Shown: positions 1 through 11,229, numbered from the stretch's first letter. The stretch: DNA of 64,000 bases from Hermatobates lingyangjiaoensis (GCA_026182355.1 JAPFBL010000008.1:993501-1057500); one strand, 5' to 3'. Program-made: numbers and translations. Notes: generated by a model from the letters alone, not told the origin.

Positions 1-469
1 TGGTCATTGGTTTTAACATACATACTAGTTTTAGTGTTACCTACATGGTCATTAGAATTATACTAAGAAATAATAGCATTCATCTCGTTAAAACGTACAG
101 CGTCCGTCCATCTATCTGTCTGTGTTTTTCGAGTGGTTTCAGTTTCTTTTATAAATTTTCTGGGTCTACTATTAATGAATAAATCTAGAAAAATTAATGC
201 ATATATAACTAAAAAACAAAAAACAGTACTAATGTACAAGGAATCACGTTTTTGACGTGAAATAATTAATGGATATTAATTATATCCATTAATTATGCAA
301 GTGACATTTCAAATTTAAATAGTATTTATTCGGGTGTGTTAAGTTAAACATCTATCTTGATAGATGAAAAATTGTGTTAGTGTCTTTTTGGTTGTCTGAT
401 GAAATTTAGTTACCTTGCTTGGTTATTTCAGTTCAGTGTCACGTGTTCATTCAGACTACAGTTGTTGTT
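1..469. other. AT-rich intergenic, no gene seen
   Basis: No coding or RNA gene is visible. A perfect 13-bp palindrome with a 7-bp spacer lies at 263-275/283-295 and could extrude as a hairpin. The rest is unique-looking AT-rich DNA. Confidence 0.5.
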
Positions 470-805
470 AAAATCCACATACTATTTTTCTTTGTAAAAT
501 AATTTCTAATGTAATACTTAGTTTTTCTGTTTCAAAATTTATACTTCTGTAAGTTTTCTCACTAACCTATAGTCAAAATTTCTATTGTAATTTCTTAATT
601 GTAAATAATTGCACTTTTATGTATGTCTGATTTTTGAATGATTGTATTATTTCTTATATTTCCTCTGTTTTTGTAGGCCTATGAAAAAGGTTTTAAATAA
701 ATACCGAAACGTTGGCAATGAGAGTTTAATTTGAACCTGAAGAACTGATCGAGTCCCGATAAACTTTAGTTTTGTTTCTATTCCACGGGCCATACTTTTA
801 TCAAT
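470..805 (+). repeat. Fold-back family F2, single arm
   Basis: This is a one-armed copy of the family that forms palindromes at 11.3 and 24.2 kb. The diagnostic block at about 677-730 reads CTATGAAAAAGG, a stem partner, then GAAACGTTGGCAATGAGAG. It is followed by a shared tail containing TCCCGATAAACTTTA. The arm ends next to a (TA)n tract at about 831-868. It carries the stem-GAAACGTT part of the hammerhead-like motif, with the first box degenerate. It is probably a non-autonomous PLE terminal repeat; that affiliation is inferred. Confidence 0.6.
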
Positions 806-828
806 ATTTATATATACATAGTGTCATG

Positions 829-830
<2 letters not shown>

Positions 831-859
<29 letters not shown>

Positions 860-868
860 ATATACTAC
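831..868. repeat. (TA)n microsatellite
   Basis: An imperfect run of alternating T and A beside the F2 arm. Most fold-back repeats in this window abut such tracts. Confidence 0.85.
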
Positions 869-1885
869 ATATATAGATCAGATCTATAGTCCTAGACCAA
901 GTCTAGATCTAAATAAGGAGGGGGAAACCTGCGGCATTACGGCCGCATGTGGCCTTTTGAACCATGAAATGTGACCTTCTGAGGTTTGTTGAGAAAAATG
1001 TTTCAAAATATAAAGAATTACAACTTATGTAATAAAGACAAAAAATTCTGGTATTTAGAAAAAAGACTATTAATTAATCATAACTTGAAAAGTTTAAGCT
1101 TTTAGAAAATCATTTTCCTGGGTTATCAAAGGTAATAAACGAAGGCAGTGAGGACACTACTGAATCTTTTGAAAAACGCGAAACAGTTTTAGATGCACTG
1201 ATCGAGTGTGAATAAAAAGATAAAAACTTCAATATAAAGATAGATTCAAGGATTTTACAATATAACTATTATATAAGAATATGCTTATCCATGCGTTGTG
1301 GTCTTTTGAGGAAGTGGACGGTGCTAAAAAATGGTCTTTACTCCAAGAAAGTTTCCCATCCCTGGTCTAAAATATATATAAAAAACATATAAAAAAGTTA
1401 GTGTACACTTAACGCATACTGACTTAACTTTACTGTAAGTTAGAAAAGTAAAGTAAAAGCTAAATGTCCATTAACTTCACTAGAAGTAAACATAATATCA
1501 AACTCGTTGAGAATCAATTGATTTTTAGTTTTATTTTAATGTGTTTATCGTGAGGACGTAAACATCACATCAGCTATATTCATTGCATATCTCACATTCA
1601 TTGTATCAGTTAGTACAAACTTACAATCATTGATCTAGATCAATCTGAGATGTTATGTGGAGGATGGATGAGTTGAGTTATTTTGCTTAAAATCAAAATA
1701 ACAAAAGGGCTGCTATGCCACATTTTATGTTTTCAGAAAACTTTTTATAGCATCTGAACAGCTCAATATATAACAAGGAAATTTCTCCACAAAATCGATT
1801 AAAAAAAAGTATTAATTTACAAAAAAAAATCCGTGAAATTTTAATTACCAGAAAGAGAACTAAAGCTATAAAAACTAAATATTCA
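869..1885. other. AT-rich intergenic, no gene seen
   Basis: Only AT-rich DNA with short homopolymers and no supported coding region. It ends at the left target duplication of the hAT element. Confidence 0.4.
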
Positions 1886-1893
1886 TCCTAGAC

Positions 1894-2464
1894 CAGAGTT
1901 TTTCAAACTTTTGTCGACGCGGAACCCTTTTTGGTTCCAGTAACTTTCCCGGAAACCCCAGATTCTAATGATTTTATACAATCATAATATAAATATTTTC
2001 ATATGCCTTTTTAAATAGTATGTATGTTTAAAAACAATTAAAAAGTAATATTACTGCAATGTGTATTTATCGAATAAAAATTCAAAACTAAAAGATTTTA
2101 ATTTTCATATTTTCCACAAGTGCATAACACATAAAACAGAATTGCTGTTTTGTAATCATTTTTGGCTTTATAGTTGAGAATTTGATTCTCAAGTTAGCCC
2201 CAGCATTAAGTCTACTTCGGTATTTTGTTTCTATGGCAGTTTAAAGGGAAAATCCAGTTTCACATAAGTAGGTAGTGGGAAGTGGCAGCAATGTGTGAAG
2301 TGCTACTTTTGCAATAGCAGGAAATTTGGGAATTAGATAGTTCCAAAAACTGACTAGTGTTTCATCCTAAATATAAATAAAATTTGGACCACTTCTACTT
2401 ATGGGAAGGAACTTTTACGTTAAGGAACCCATGGGTTCCGCAGAACCCACATTGGGAACCTCTG
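1894..2464. mobile_element. Non-autonomous hAT-like element
   Basis: The 571-bp element starts CAGAGTTTTTCAAA and ends GGGAACCTCTG, forming short imperfect terminal inverted repeats of the CAG...CTG type. It is bounded by perfect 8-bp direct repeats TCCTAGAC at 1886-1893 and 2465-2472. An 8-bp duplication is the hallmark of hAT transposition. The interior is AT-rich with no transposase reading frame, so it must have been moved in trans. The hAT at 26344 has a nearly identical target duplication. Confidence 0.85.
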
Positions 2465-2472
2465 TCCTAGAC

Positions 2473-3139
2473 TAATGGATCACCTTCCATGCTTGTCGGA
2501 TTTGTTTACATTTAATACCTTGAATGGATTCACTCAAGAATTTTTTTAGTTAATCCACTGCAATAAAATTTACTTTGAAAGGTTTAATGAAAAAAATTAA
2601 AACGATTTAATGATCTAATTTGAGATATATATAAATTGAATAAACTTTTTACACATAAAAAATGAGAAACAAAGAAACATAATTTCTGATGCTTTCAATG
2701 GTATGACGGACGGATTTGTCTAACAAAATGCTCTATATGTTGCACCCTTGAACAAAACTTAATATCAGATGTAGATCTTATTGTCTTTATGAATTGTATA
2801 CACAAGTTATTTTATGACTAAATTGTGTATGATATACATAAAATAATATGCTGGGTTTAGAGCAGGTGGTTGTCTCCTGTTATCCCTAGACACACTTGTC
2901 TTTGTAGTTTATTAACATTAGTATGGTTATCTTTTTCATTATACAACCAAAGTGTATGATACCATTGCTTTATCACAACAGTAATGGTAAGTTTATAGAG
3001 CCAAAAACATGGATTTTGGGTTAAGATACTGTAATCTACTAAAGAATCTCAACCCCATAAACAAAACATTTCTTTTGTAGCTTTCACAAATGTATATGTT
3101 ACATGGTTTTTCCAGTTAAGCCTTCAGCTGGAGAGATTA
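2473..3139. other. AT-rich intergenic, no gene seen
   Basis: No recognisable gene or repeat apart from simple AT-rich sequence. Confidence 0.4.
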
Positions 3140-3275
3140 CAACGTTGTTGCATGACGACTGAGAGGATTATTTTACTTTTTTAATGAAGCGGTGTTTGAG
3201 ACCGCAAGAAGCAGCCCTTAAGATTGGCAATATGCACTTGACCAGAGACATGCTCGTACAAGGTAACACTATTAT
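3140..3275 (+). pseudogene. Relic of PLE GIY-YIG endonuclease domain
   Basis: Conceptual translation of the plus strand gives a decayed match to the GIY-YIG region of PLE-B at 42.5-44.6 kb. The segment CMTTERIILLF aligns with GMTATKLSRRLTLHL, and HLTRDMLVQGNTII aligns with QLTREMLVQGTAII. Stop codons and a frame change lie between the two blocks, so it is dead. The match stops at 3275, where a CAGTGGTGGGATTC hAT-type terminus begins; the PLE fragment appears to have been interrupted there. In a live PLE this domain nicks the target DNA. Only a short C-terminal piece survives. Confidence 0.6.
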
Positions 3276-3340
3276 CAGTGGTGGGATTCAAATTCTTTAA
3301 GAACCGGTTCGTGCGAACCGGTGCTTAAAATATTATGAGT
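3276..3340 (+). mobile_element. hAT-type terminus fragment
   Basis: The sequence starting CAGTGGTGGGATTC, followed by an AACCGGTTC-containing inverted motif, resembles the terminus of a widespread hAT MITE type. I could not find a matching right end or an 8-bp duplication, so the element's extent is unknown. Confidence 0.4.
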
Positions 3341-4499
3341 TCGGAAACTAAATTGTTTAGTTATATATAGGTTATATACATGCGCAAATTACGTTGTCAT
3401 ACATGCAAAAGTTACGTGAGTCACACGACTATATTTGTTTATTCATAATTGATTATAGCTGACCTGTTTGAGGTCGATGGTAAGAGTTACATAGTGAAAA
3501 CGAGGGCCATGGAAGAGAGAAGGTGACTGCCACCAAGTGCCGGGGGCGGAGTCGACAGCGTGCTCGGGAGGGTGGCGCTTGTCGGGTCTGGACATATCGC
3601 ATACAGTGCACCCAGTAGAACGTAGTTTACAGTACAGCTCGGGGCCACGTTCACCGCACGTTGCATTGCTCCAGATGGTAATACCTCGAGAGGTAGACGC
3701 GAGGTTGACTGCTGGAGGATATAGTGCTCCTGTAACAAAACAAATATATTATTTCTATTTCTAAAAAATCTTTATTAACCTCAATAAAAAGTATTGAACA
3801 ATATTAAAAGATAAGGATTTATTGGGTGTTCATAATTTTGTGAAGTAGACACTTGAAAAACCAAAAGGCAATCTGTAATGGTCCCTTCTGTATCACATCG
3901 CATGGATATACTTTGACCTGCCTGCTAATACAGGAACCATCACTCAAATGACCAACTGATCCATCACATTCTCAGGTAGAATCAGTAGTCTTTAAATTGG
4001 TATATAATTCAAATCAAGAAAAAGTATTACCGATAACATGAGAACGTGAATTCCCATGCATACATTATTGCTTTCCCTGGCTTAAGGCTGAGCATAAAAA
4101 GAAGTTTCAACACAAAATAGTTTTCACTAGAATTATTATAAAATTAAACTATTTTAACAACTTTGACTTCCTTGCAACTCAAACTGTTTGGAAACAATTC
4201 CATTTTCAACAGTAAACTGAAATTGATTTTGTATAATTTTGTCCAAAAGAAAACAACAGTCAATCTTTTCTTGATTTAGTTGTCGCCTCCCTGTTCAACC
4301 TAATCTAGTCTTTATTCCCTTTTTTTTAAAAAAAAAAATCATTTTTTATACTTGAAATTAATCGATCTTTAATTGATGTTTATCTTTATTCTCATTGACA
4401 GTCTTAGTCTGCCTCTTCTTCTTTTCTTACATGTCAGGATATATCAGGACATGTCAGGACATATGGGACTTTATTTCATGTTATTTTGCCATGATTAAA
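3341..4499. other. Unidentified; GC-richer patch at 3480-3730
   Basis: The patch at 3480-3730 is noticeably GC-rich compared with its surroundings and opens 75-83-residue frames on both strands, with no recognisable domain. It may be the interior of the hAT-like element that starts at 3276. A short TCAGGACATG repeat lies around 4436-4466. No gene is supported. Confidence 0.3.
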
Positions 4500-4730
4500 G
4501 CACTAGGTAATAGGAGGTTTGGTTATGTTAGGTTACTTGGCCATATCACGAGAGAACACACAGAATTGGCCCTTTGTGATAGCACATAATGAACATTCTA
4601 AATGAGGAGTCTTAAATTTTGCTCAACTCAACTGTATTTACAGTAGGGATCTTTAACAAGTACTTGACATCGTACAGGCTTGGCACCGACGGCTTAATAT
4701 CCTCTCCGAGGGACGACTTGATCAGAATAC
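4500..4730 (-). mobile_element. tRNA-derived SINE, truncated
   Basis: Matches the body of the SINE family seen complete at 20005-20311 and 62161-62458: a GGGATCTTTAAC block, then TGACATCGTACAGG, then TCTCCGAGGGACGAC. The tRNA-like head is missing, because the copy breaks off before the B box. Confidence 0.65.
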
Positions 4731-5111
4731 CTGAACTCAGGTGTTTCGAAACGCGTCGTAAAATAAATTCCTTGTGGTGAAGACTAATATATTTTTCTCA
4801 CCGTCATGAGTAAATACCACACAATAACTGCTTGCATAGCTCGTGTGTTGTATTCACGGAATCAGAGGTATTTTAAGATCGAAGATTTATATTGAGAAAA
4901 AGATAAAACTGGAGGAGTGTTGTATTGCTAGTCCTAAAATATTGTTGCAAAACATGAACACTGAGTAAAAAGACCATAAAGAAACTAAGGGTCACTGGTA
5001 AAGCAATGGATATGAGTATGGTAGTATCACCAGAAGAGATAAACTTGGAATCAGTGGACAGTTCCAAGACCAGATTAAAAGTGATATCGGCAGAACTGTA
5101 CTTGACAGGAA

Positions 5112-5336
5112 ATGGAGATGGACCGTGCATCTAGTGATTCTAGTGAGATGGAAAGAAGAGCGATGGTAAAGGAAATATTACACTGGTGGCCATTAACAGA
5201 GAAAAGGAAGAAGGGGAGACCAATGAAGAGATGGGAAGAAGAGGTAAGGAAAGTCTGTGGAGTATCCTGGAAGAGAGCAGCGACGCAAAGGTCGGAATGG
5301 AAAATAGCCTCCGACATTTATTATATGTGTGGATGA
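5112..5336 (+). pseudogene. LINE reverse-transcriptase C-terminal relic
   Basis: A 74-residue frame ends in a pattern typical of the extreme C-terminus of RTE/CR1-like LINE ORF2 proteins. EKRKKGRPMKRWEEEV is the conserved basic KRGRPxxRW motif, and WKRAATQRSEWK is the usual W...A.DR..W tail. The catalytic RT and endonuclease domains are absent and no intact upstream frame is visible, so this is a 5'-truncated dead copy, the normal fate of LINE insertions. The exact LINE clade is not resolvable. Confidence 0.6.
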
Positions 5337-5340
5337 GGTC

Positions 5341-5627
5341 ATTTATTTATTTTGATCCCGAAAAAGAAGTCGGAACTCTACCCTACTTCTAAAACCACAG
5401 CTAACTCCCGATTTGCAAAAGAAAATATCAAGACATTATGTACATGCAATTTTGTTTTTTGTAAGAAATGGTTATTGGTATAATACCCTTTTGACCTACA
5501 GTCAACTTAACCAAAACCTTTCCAGGGCCAACCTTACTTAGTATGTAAAACAAAACTAACGGCATTAGGGATCCATTTATATAAAAAGACATATATACAG
5601 AAAAAGTATATATAATTATTCACTAAT
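5341..5627. other. AT-rich intergenic, no gene seen
   Basis: No supported feature. Confidence 0.4.
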
Positions 5628-5763
5628 TTATCGAGGTTTGGTCCAGAGCAAAGCAATTCTCAAATGAATACCTTAAAGTAAACGTTTCGTCTATATTTCT
5701 AGACATCTTCAGGTGTTTTTTTTTGAGAATTGTTTGACGATGGTCAAAGCCTCTATAAAGAGA
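5628..5763. repeat. Fold-back family F9 (two arms)
   Basis: The left arm (TCGAGGTTTGGTCCAGAG, then CAATTCTCAAA) is complemented by the right arm (TTTGAGAATTG, then GGTCAAAGCCTC). On the minus strand the centre reads CTGAAGA, one base, GTCTA, a 6-base loop, TAGAC, GAAACGTTTAC. That is the hammerhead-like core with a perfect 5-bp stem. Relatives lie at 20445-20730 and 57186-57310. Confidence 0.7.
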
Positions 5764-6479
5764 AGTCTGTAGAATATAAGTGGTCTAGATAAGAAAACTT
5801 TGAGGTATATAATTATTATTTTTCTTCAAATGCATGTCTTTATAAGATTTTACCTTTTAGTGCTTTATATAATTATAATAATAAGAAGTATTTAAAATTT
5901 TATAAATAAAAGCAGTAAGGGAATACTGAGGATATGAATGGTTGAGTTGAAATGTAGGATGTCAAGTGAGTGAGAGGCACAATGAAGTTGAGAAGCGGTA
6001 TATGAAAAGGCCTGGCGTTGAGAAGCAGGGTTGTAGGAAAGAGGACAAAAGGACAGGGGGTGTATATAATGAAGGCGTTTACAAGACAATGGAGGTAAGA
6101 GCTGCAAAGGAAGGCCTTGTGAAGACTGGCGAGGGGTCGTTTTTGGTTTACGACCTGTCAGCTTTGCCGAGTGCTTCAGGGAGGGCTCACAGAGGCCGCA
6201 ACAGGTAGTCGTCGTCACCTTCCAAAACCATCAAAAACCCCCTCCGCCTTGTTAGAGCCTGACGACGACCTGGCCTCCTCCACTCAAACTCAAGTAATCA
6301 CTTGTCCAGACAACCGAAACACACCTCCAAGAATCAATGCTCCAAAAGCATCATCAAACCCGAGTAAGCACTATAACCAGAAATCTTCTTCTTTTATACG
6401 TCCAAACCCATTATTTCTTAAGGTCGTAACCTCTGAAACGTACTTCGCAAAAATATCCTGAATTTGTAAATTGAGTTAT
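5764..6479. other. Unidentified; weak 96-residue frame at 6171-6461
   Basis: The plus-strand frame at 6171-6461 is rich in Pro, Ser, Thr and Asn and has no recognisable domain. The region is less AT-rich than its flanks. It could be an exon or an element fragment, but nothing supports either. Confidence 0.2.
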
Positions 6480-6700
6480 ATTAGAGAACTAAATTAGTAA
6501 ACTGAATCAGAAGTAAATTTAATTAGATTAGTAATGGTTTAAATTAGTATATATGATTAGATTAGAATATTGAATTACATTTATAAATTGAATATAATTA
6601 GTAAATTAAATTAAGTAAATTGAATTTAATTAGGTTAGCAAATTAAATTTCATTAGTAAATGGATTTCAATTAGTAACTTGAATTAGGTGACTAAAATAA
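6480..6700. repeat. Degenerate AATTAGTAAATTGAA repeats
   Basis: Loose tandem repetition of an AATTAG / TAAATTGAA theme over about 220 bp. It is a low-complexity decayed minisatellite. Confidence 0.5.
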
Positions 6701-7130
6701 AAAGCTTCATAATCTAATCCACGTAATCAATTATCATACCAAAAATGGATCACCTGAAGAATTTTTACCACACATAGAATCAACTATCTTACTAATACGT
6801 GGAGCACCTGAGAACCCTCAAAAATCATCATTTAAAACATGAATCGGAAGAATCTATTCAACAAAATCATCTGACCTTAGTACTCTCAAAAGATGATGAA
6901 TGACCTGATCATTCATCATTCATCATCAACTCATCATTCTTTGATCACCTGAAGAATGATGAAGAATTTATCAACCAGCCTAGTAATATCAACCTATCCT
7001 ACTAAAACATGGGTGACCTGAAGAGCCTCGTCTGCAAAATCGTATTTAACCCGAATACACTTACCTCTCAAAACATTATTACCAAAGTGATCACCTTTCC
7101 TCCCAACTAGTAAAATGTATCTAAAAGCGA
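6701..7130. repeat. Degenerate CACCTGAAGAA/TCATCATT repeat
   Basis: Irregular recurrence of a CACCTGAAGAA-type word and of TCATCATT words suggests an old minisatellite. The period is not clear by eye. Confidence 0.35.
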
Positions 7131-7852
7131 GAATTTGATCAGCTTGTATTTTTTTTTAGGTAACTAATGTTATAGAGAATATGGTAGTGATTTTGTTTGT
7201 AACTTTGACATTTAATTTGAATAACTACTATATTCACTTCTTTGTTTGTTTGTTCAGAAGTGGATCTTTCTCTATCGTTAGGCCAATAAGCCTTATCCAG
7301 ACAGCTAAGCTGAGGCCTCACCTTATCTTGGCTATTCTATAGTGACAACTGATTGACAGACAGGTTCAGAACACCTGCTTTCTATAATTACTACGATCAC
7401 CTTGAAGACAGTTGAAATAAACAAAGATATAAGTTCACATGACAGATGTGAACTGCAAATAACTATTGTATAGAACTTTTGGTATGCTTCTCATATTACA
7501 ACACCTTGGTGGGTCAAGGGTTCAGGGTAGTTCAAGACTTCACATAGAAGCGAATAGACCTCCTCATATTCCCAGGTGCTTGTCTCCTTAGCCCTTCCCT
7601 TCCTACTGTCCAATGGCTTTAATGCCTTCGTACACAGACGTTCTAGAGTTTTTAGCTGGGAATTACTAAAGGCCTTCTACCAGTTGGTGACTGATCGCGT
7701 ATTACTACATGCACACTAAAAACTGTTGGTATACAGAGGTCGGGTGTGGTATCAAAAACATTGCTGTTTGAACCTGTCATGCGGTGGTTACTCTATTGTA
7801 AAAGTTAATATAATTTTCGACTTCCTAGGTTTGTTTGATCAGAAGTACTGGT
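7131..7852. other. No gene seen
   Basis: AT-rich DNA with short frames only and no recognisable repeat. Confidence 0.4.
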
Positions 7853-8075
7853 GCCAGGGTAGCCCTGTGGCTTGCATTCTCACCTCTAGACTGGTAGATC
7901 TTCGATTTTCACTCTGGCTATCGATTTTTTGGGGGGGGGGGGGAATTACAAAAAATCACCACGTCGACAATTGGAGAGACTAACGATGTCAGGTACTCGT
8001 TAAAGATCTTTACTCTAAAAGCTTCTCAGTTAACTAAATTCAGGACTCCCATTCTAGAATCATTAATGAGACGCA
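7853..8075 (+). mobile_element. tRNA-derived SINE, diverged
   Basis: The tRNA-like head GGGTAGCCCTGTGGC is followed by CTCTAGACTGGTAGATC, then the family body TCAGGTACTCGTTAAAGATC and GACTCCCATTCTAGAAT. A poly-G tract (about 7929-7943) interrupts the middle. Confidence 0.65.
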
Positions 8076-9540
8076 ATATTCCGTTGAGGAATCAGAGCAG
8101 AGGTGACGTTGTATGCAAATAGCGTTTTATTAAGTTTTAAGCAAAAAAAAAAGGTCATTGTAAAAAGTCATATGCGCACTACCTAGTGAACATTACGGTA
8201 GATGCAAGAAATCACTACAATCTGCCAAAGTTGTGTTGTGTTTGAAAACGCCTTTCAACAACACCGTATTATTATAACCTTTCAGAATATAATCAGAAAT
8301 AATTTCGTTGAATGAATGTAACTGAATTGGTAGAAACCACCGCAAATTAGATGCAATAAGTTGGTGACACTTGTAGACCTTACAATTTTTTTAACAAAAA
8401 AACAATTTGATATTACAAAACAAGAATATCAAAGTCGTGTATTGATACAGTAATATCCACCTGCAAGAAGGGACGACTCCTTTACAACAAGTTCCAAAAC
8501 TATTTGACCAAATTCATTACAAATACAACACCAAAAAAACTATCAGTCTCTATCTTATATTACTCACTTTTCTCTACTGTTTACCACTTGTCACCCACTT
8601 GTTGCCAGCCCTCAATAAGTAGACAAACTATCCCAAAACAGCTGGGCATCACTACTCCCAGCTTAAATCTTCAATGTAGAAGGAGGATAGATAAATGACA
8701 TTAAATGAAACAGATCCATTGACTATGTAATATATCAGATGGCCATGTTAAAGGTCCACTGGCTATGGGAACAAAAGCCACGTTTTCCTGTAAGAGATTA
8801 TTCCGTAACACTTTTTTTATCTTTGGCTTGACCAAAGTGCTCTGGTAATGATAACGATATTATATGCACCAGTCTTGTGAAGCGTTTATTTGATAACTGG
8901 TTCAATCACTACCTATACAGTCTCCAGTAATGAAATGCTAATAAACAACTCACATATATTTATATTACGTTTAAAAGGGACATTATATATCCAAGAAGTT
9001 TGATATGAAATTTACTTGTAGTAAAGTTGAGTGTACGCCACTCCAGATTTGCCTAAGTTATTTCGGTCACAGAGGTGTTTTTCAATTCTCTTAACCATTT
9101 GAGATTTCTGTAGTAAAAAGCTTGATTTTGCAAAAGATGCTGTTTATAACCGTAGTTATTAATTAAAAGTAAAATACATCCTCATGAATTCAGATGTTTG
9201 CAGCCCAGTAATTAATATTAGATATTTCATTAATCTCATGATTACTACTATATCTATAAATAAATAGGTTCTTTTTTGGAATTCAAACAGGTTGATTATG
9301 TTCTAAAGAAAACTACCAATCTACCTCAATTTATCATTAATTAGTGCCTTTTTTTTCCCTTGAAAATCCCAAATAGTACCACAATAGTCTTCTATTTCTT
9401 CAGACCTAAGGCTAAATCAAGGGGTGTTGAGTTTGTACCAGGTTGAATACCTCACGAGCAGGTAGCGCTTTTTCTGACTCAACCCTCGGCGTTTTGTTTG
9501 TTCTTCCCTTGCTTCATTCATCCCTTTTCGTCCTAGTATT
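8076..9540. other. No gene seen
   Basis: AT-rich DNA. The short frames (60-64 residues) have no domain features. Confidence 0.4.
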
Positions 9541-9557
9541 ATATATATATATATATA

Positions 9558-11200
9558 TTCAGGTAACTCACCACAAATTAGAGAAGATAGTCGCTCTAAG
9601 GCCTTTCGTTTTCACGTCGTCAGAGAGCAAGTGAATACAAGTTGTAAACAGGTTATGAATTTTGATTTAAAGAAGGAGTAAGATTGGCATCATTGACAGT
9701 ATTTTTCCCTATAACTGTTGAAATAGTCTTGATTTGTTTGATAATTCCTTCAATTAGAAATTCATCTAATTTAAAAAGGCCTGGACTAGTGTTGACCAAG
9801 TTCTTAGAAAAGTCTTTTATGAGGGCGCTTTCAACAATGTTTCTTCTTCTTTCACATGACATAAAAACCAACTCCTTTGCTTCTTTCCAGTTAATTATGT
9901 GATTTTTGTCTCTAATGTGTAGGAACAAGGCACTTTTATCATCTTGTCTTCTAACTGAATACTGATGTTGCTTAATCCTTGTATCCATTCCTTTTCCCGT
10001 CTGTCCAATATAAGCCAACTCGCAATCCTTGCAAGGAATTCTGTATACACAACAGTTTTTTCGGCTTCTTTTAGAGTTATGGACAAGTCTATTTGACAAA
10101 TTACCACCACTACTAAATGTAACTGAGATATCTAGCTTCTTCAACAAATATGGAATGTCTTTTAAACATGGGCTGTAGGGAACCACCAGCAAATTCCTTC
10201 TTGAAAAACGTTCCTCACTTACAGATGACATCAAAGATTGTTTGGCTTTTTTCATCACGTTATCAATTAATTTTTTTGGATACATTAGAGAGGTTGAAAC
10301 TTTGTAAATATATTTAATTTCTTCTTCTAAAAATGGTTCACTGCAAATTTTGAAAGCTCTCAAAAACATGCTATTAAAAACGGATTTTTTGACACTGAGG
10401 GGGTGTGCCGAGAAGAAATGAACATAAGAGGATACATTTGTAAATTTTCTGTAAATACTATAATTCAATTTATTACCACTTCGGTGCAAAAGCACATCCA
10501 GGAAAGGGAGTTTATTATTATTTTCTAATTCTATTGTAAATTGAATAGACGGAACAAACATATTGAGGGTATCCAAAAAAGTGCTAACATTTTTATCATC
10601 TGGCCAAATACATAGAACATCGTCAACATAGCGAAGCCATTTAGCATTGCTAGGTAAAATTTTAGGTAGGTATGTAATCTCAAAATATTCCATATAAATG
10701 TTGCTTAAAACAGGAGAGAGACAATTTCCCATCGCCAAACCAAACTTTTGCTTGTAAAATTTTCCTTCAAATGAAAAACAACAATCTAATGTACACAAAC
10801 GAATTAAGTCTATTAACACTCTTACAGAAACAGGTAATGTTTGTGTACGTTTCTTAAGTTCTGTTTCTAGAAAAACTAATAAATCTTCAACTGGCACATT
10901 TGTAAAAAGTGCTTTAACATCATAGCTTAATTTTAACATTAAAGACTTTTCTAAGAACTTGGTCAACACTAGTCCAGGCCTTTTTAAATTAGATGAATTT
11001 CTAATTGAAGGAATTATCAAACAAATCAAGACTATTTCAACAGTTATAGGGAAAAATACTGTCAATGATGCCAATCTTACTCCTTCTTTAAATCAAAATT
11101 CATAACCTGTTTACAACTTGTATTCACTTGCTCTCTGACGACGTGAAAACGAAAGGCCTTAGAGCGACTATCTTCTCTAATTTGTGGTGAGTTACCTGAA
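9558..11200 (-). mobile_element. PLE-A, 5'-truncated, with inverted arms
   Basis: A Penelope-like retroelement on the minus strand. The 260-bp sequence holding its C-terminal codons and 3' untranslated end (9558-9817) recurs as a near-perfect inverted copy at 10941-11200, directly abutting the RT coding region. Both outer ends run into the same CAGGTAACTCACC motif and then (TA)n or AT-rich flanks. The 5' third of the element, including the N-terminal protein region, is missing and replaced by the inverted arm. Inverted terminal arms and 5' truncation are known for PLEs. Solo relatives of the arm lie at 12139-12440 and 24990-25105. Confidence 0.85.
9653..11074 (-). CDS. PLE-A reverse transcriptase/GIY-YIG protein, N-truncated
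   Basis: The open frame is 473 codons. Residues 1-44 are an artefact: they are read from the inverted arm, antisense to the genuine C-terminus. Real protein begins near residue 45. Visible landmarks are SYDVKALFTNVP (RT motif A, Asp52), GLAMGNCLSPVLSNIYM (motif B), YVDD at 149-152 (catalytic Asp pair) and KLPFLDVLL at 188-196. The C-terminal GIY-YIG endonuclease has CVYR...AYIG at 342-357, R366, H370 and candidate catalytic Glu at 415, with a Cys-rich stretch (341, 342, 348, 351) that may bind zinc. Such proteins nick DNA and prime reverse transcription at the target. Compared with PLE-B it lacks roughly the first 350 residues, including the usual N-terminal PLE region. The remaining frame has no stop, which suggests a young insertion. 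It is only distantly related to PLE-B. Confidence 0.85.
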   Translation of the reverse strand: MASLTVFFPITVEIVLICLIIPSIRNSSNLKRPGLVLTKFLEKSLMLKLSYDVKALFTNVPVEDLLVFLETELKKRTQTLPVSVRVLIDLIRLCTLDCCFSFEGKFYKQKFGLAMGNCLSPVLSNIYMEYFEITYLPKILPSNAKWLRYVDDVLCIWPDDKNVSTFLDTLNMFVPSIQFTIELENNNKLPFLDVLLHRSGNKLNYSIYRKFTNVSSYVHFFSAHPLSVKKSVFNSMFLRAFKICSEPFLEEEIKYIYKVSTSLMYPKKLIDNVMKKAKQSLMSSVSEERFSRRNLLVVPYSPCLKDIPYLLKKLDISVTFSSGGNLSNRLVHNSKRSRKNCCVYRIPCKDCELAYIGQTGKGMDTRIKQHQYSVRRQDDKSALFLHIRDKNHIINWKEAKELVFMSCERRRNIVESALIKDFSKNLVNTSPGLFKLDEFLIEGIIKQIKTISTVIGKNTVNDANLTPSLNQNS

Positions 11201-11229
11201 TATTTATATCACGTGTTATTGTGACAATT

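Noticed and set aside
3487..3764. Overlapping 75-83-residue frames on both strands
   Set aside because: Chance frames in a GC-rich patch, probably within a decayed hAT-like element.
6171..6461. Possible host exon of 96 codons
   Set aside because: Low-complexity composition, no domain, and no convincing splice context.
9684..9902. Plus-strand frame with the same first 44 residues as the PLE-A protein
   Set aside because: Both starts come from the two arms of the inverted repeat. The sequence is the antisense of the PLE-A C-terminus and not a protein start.
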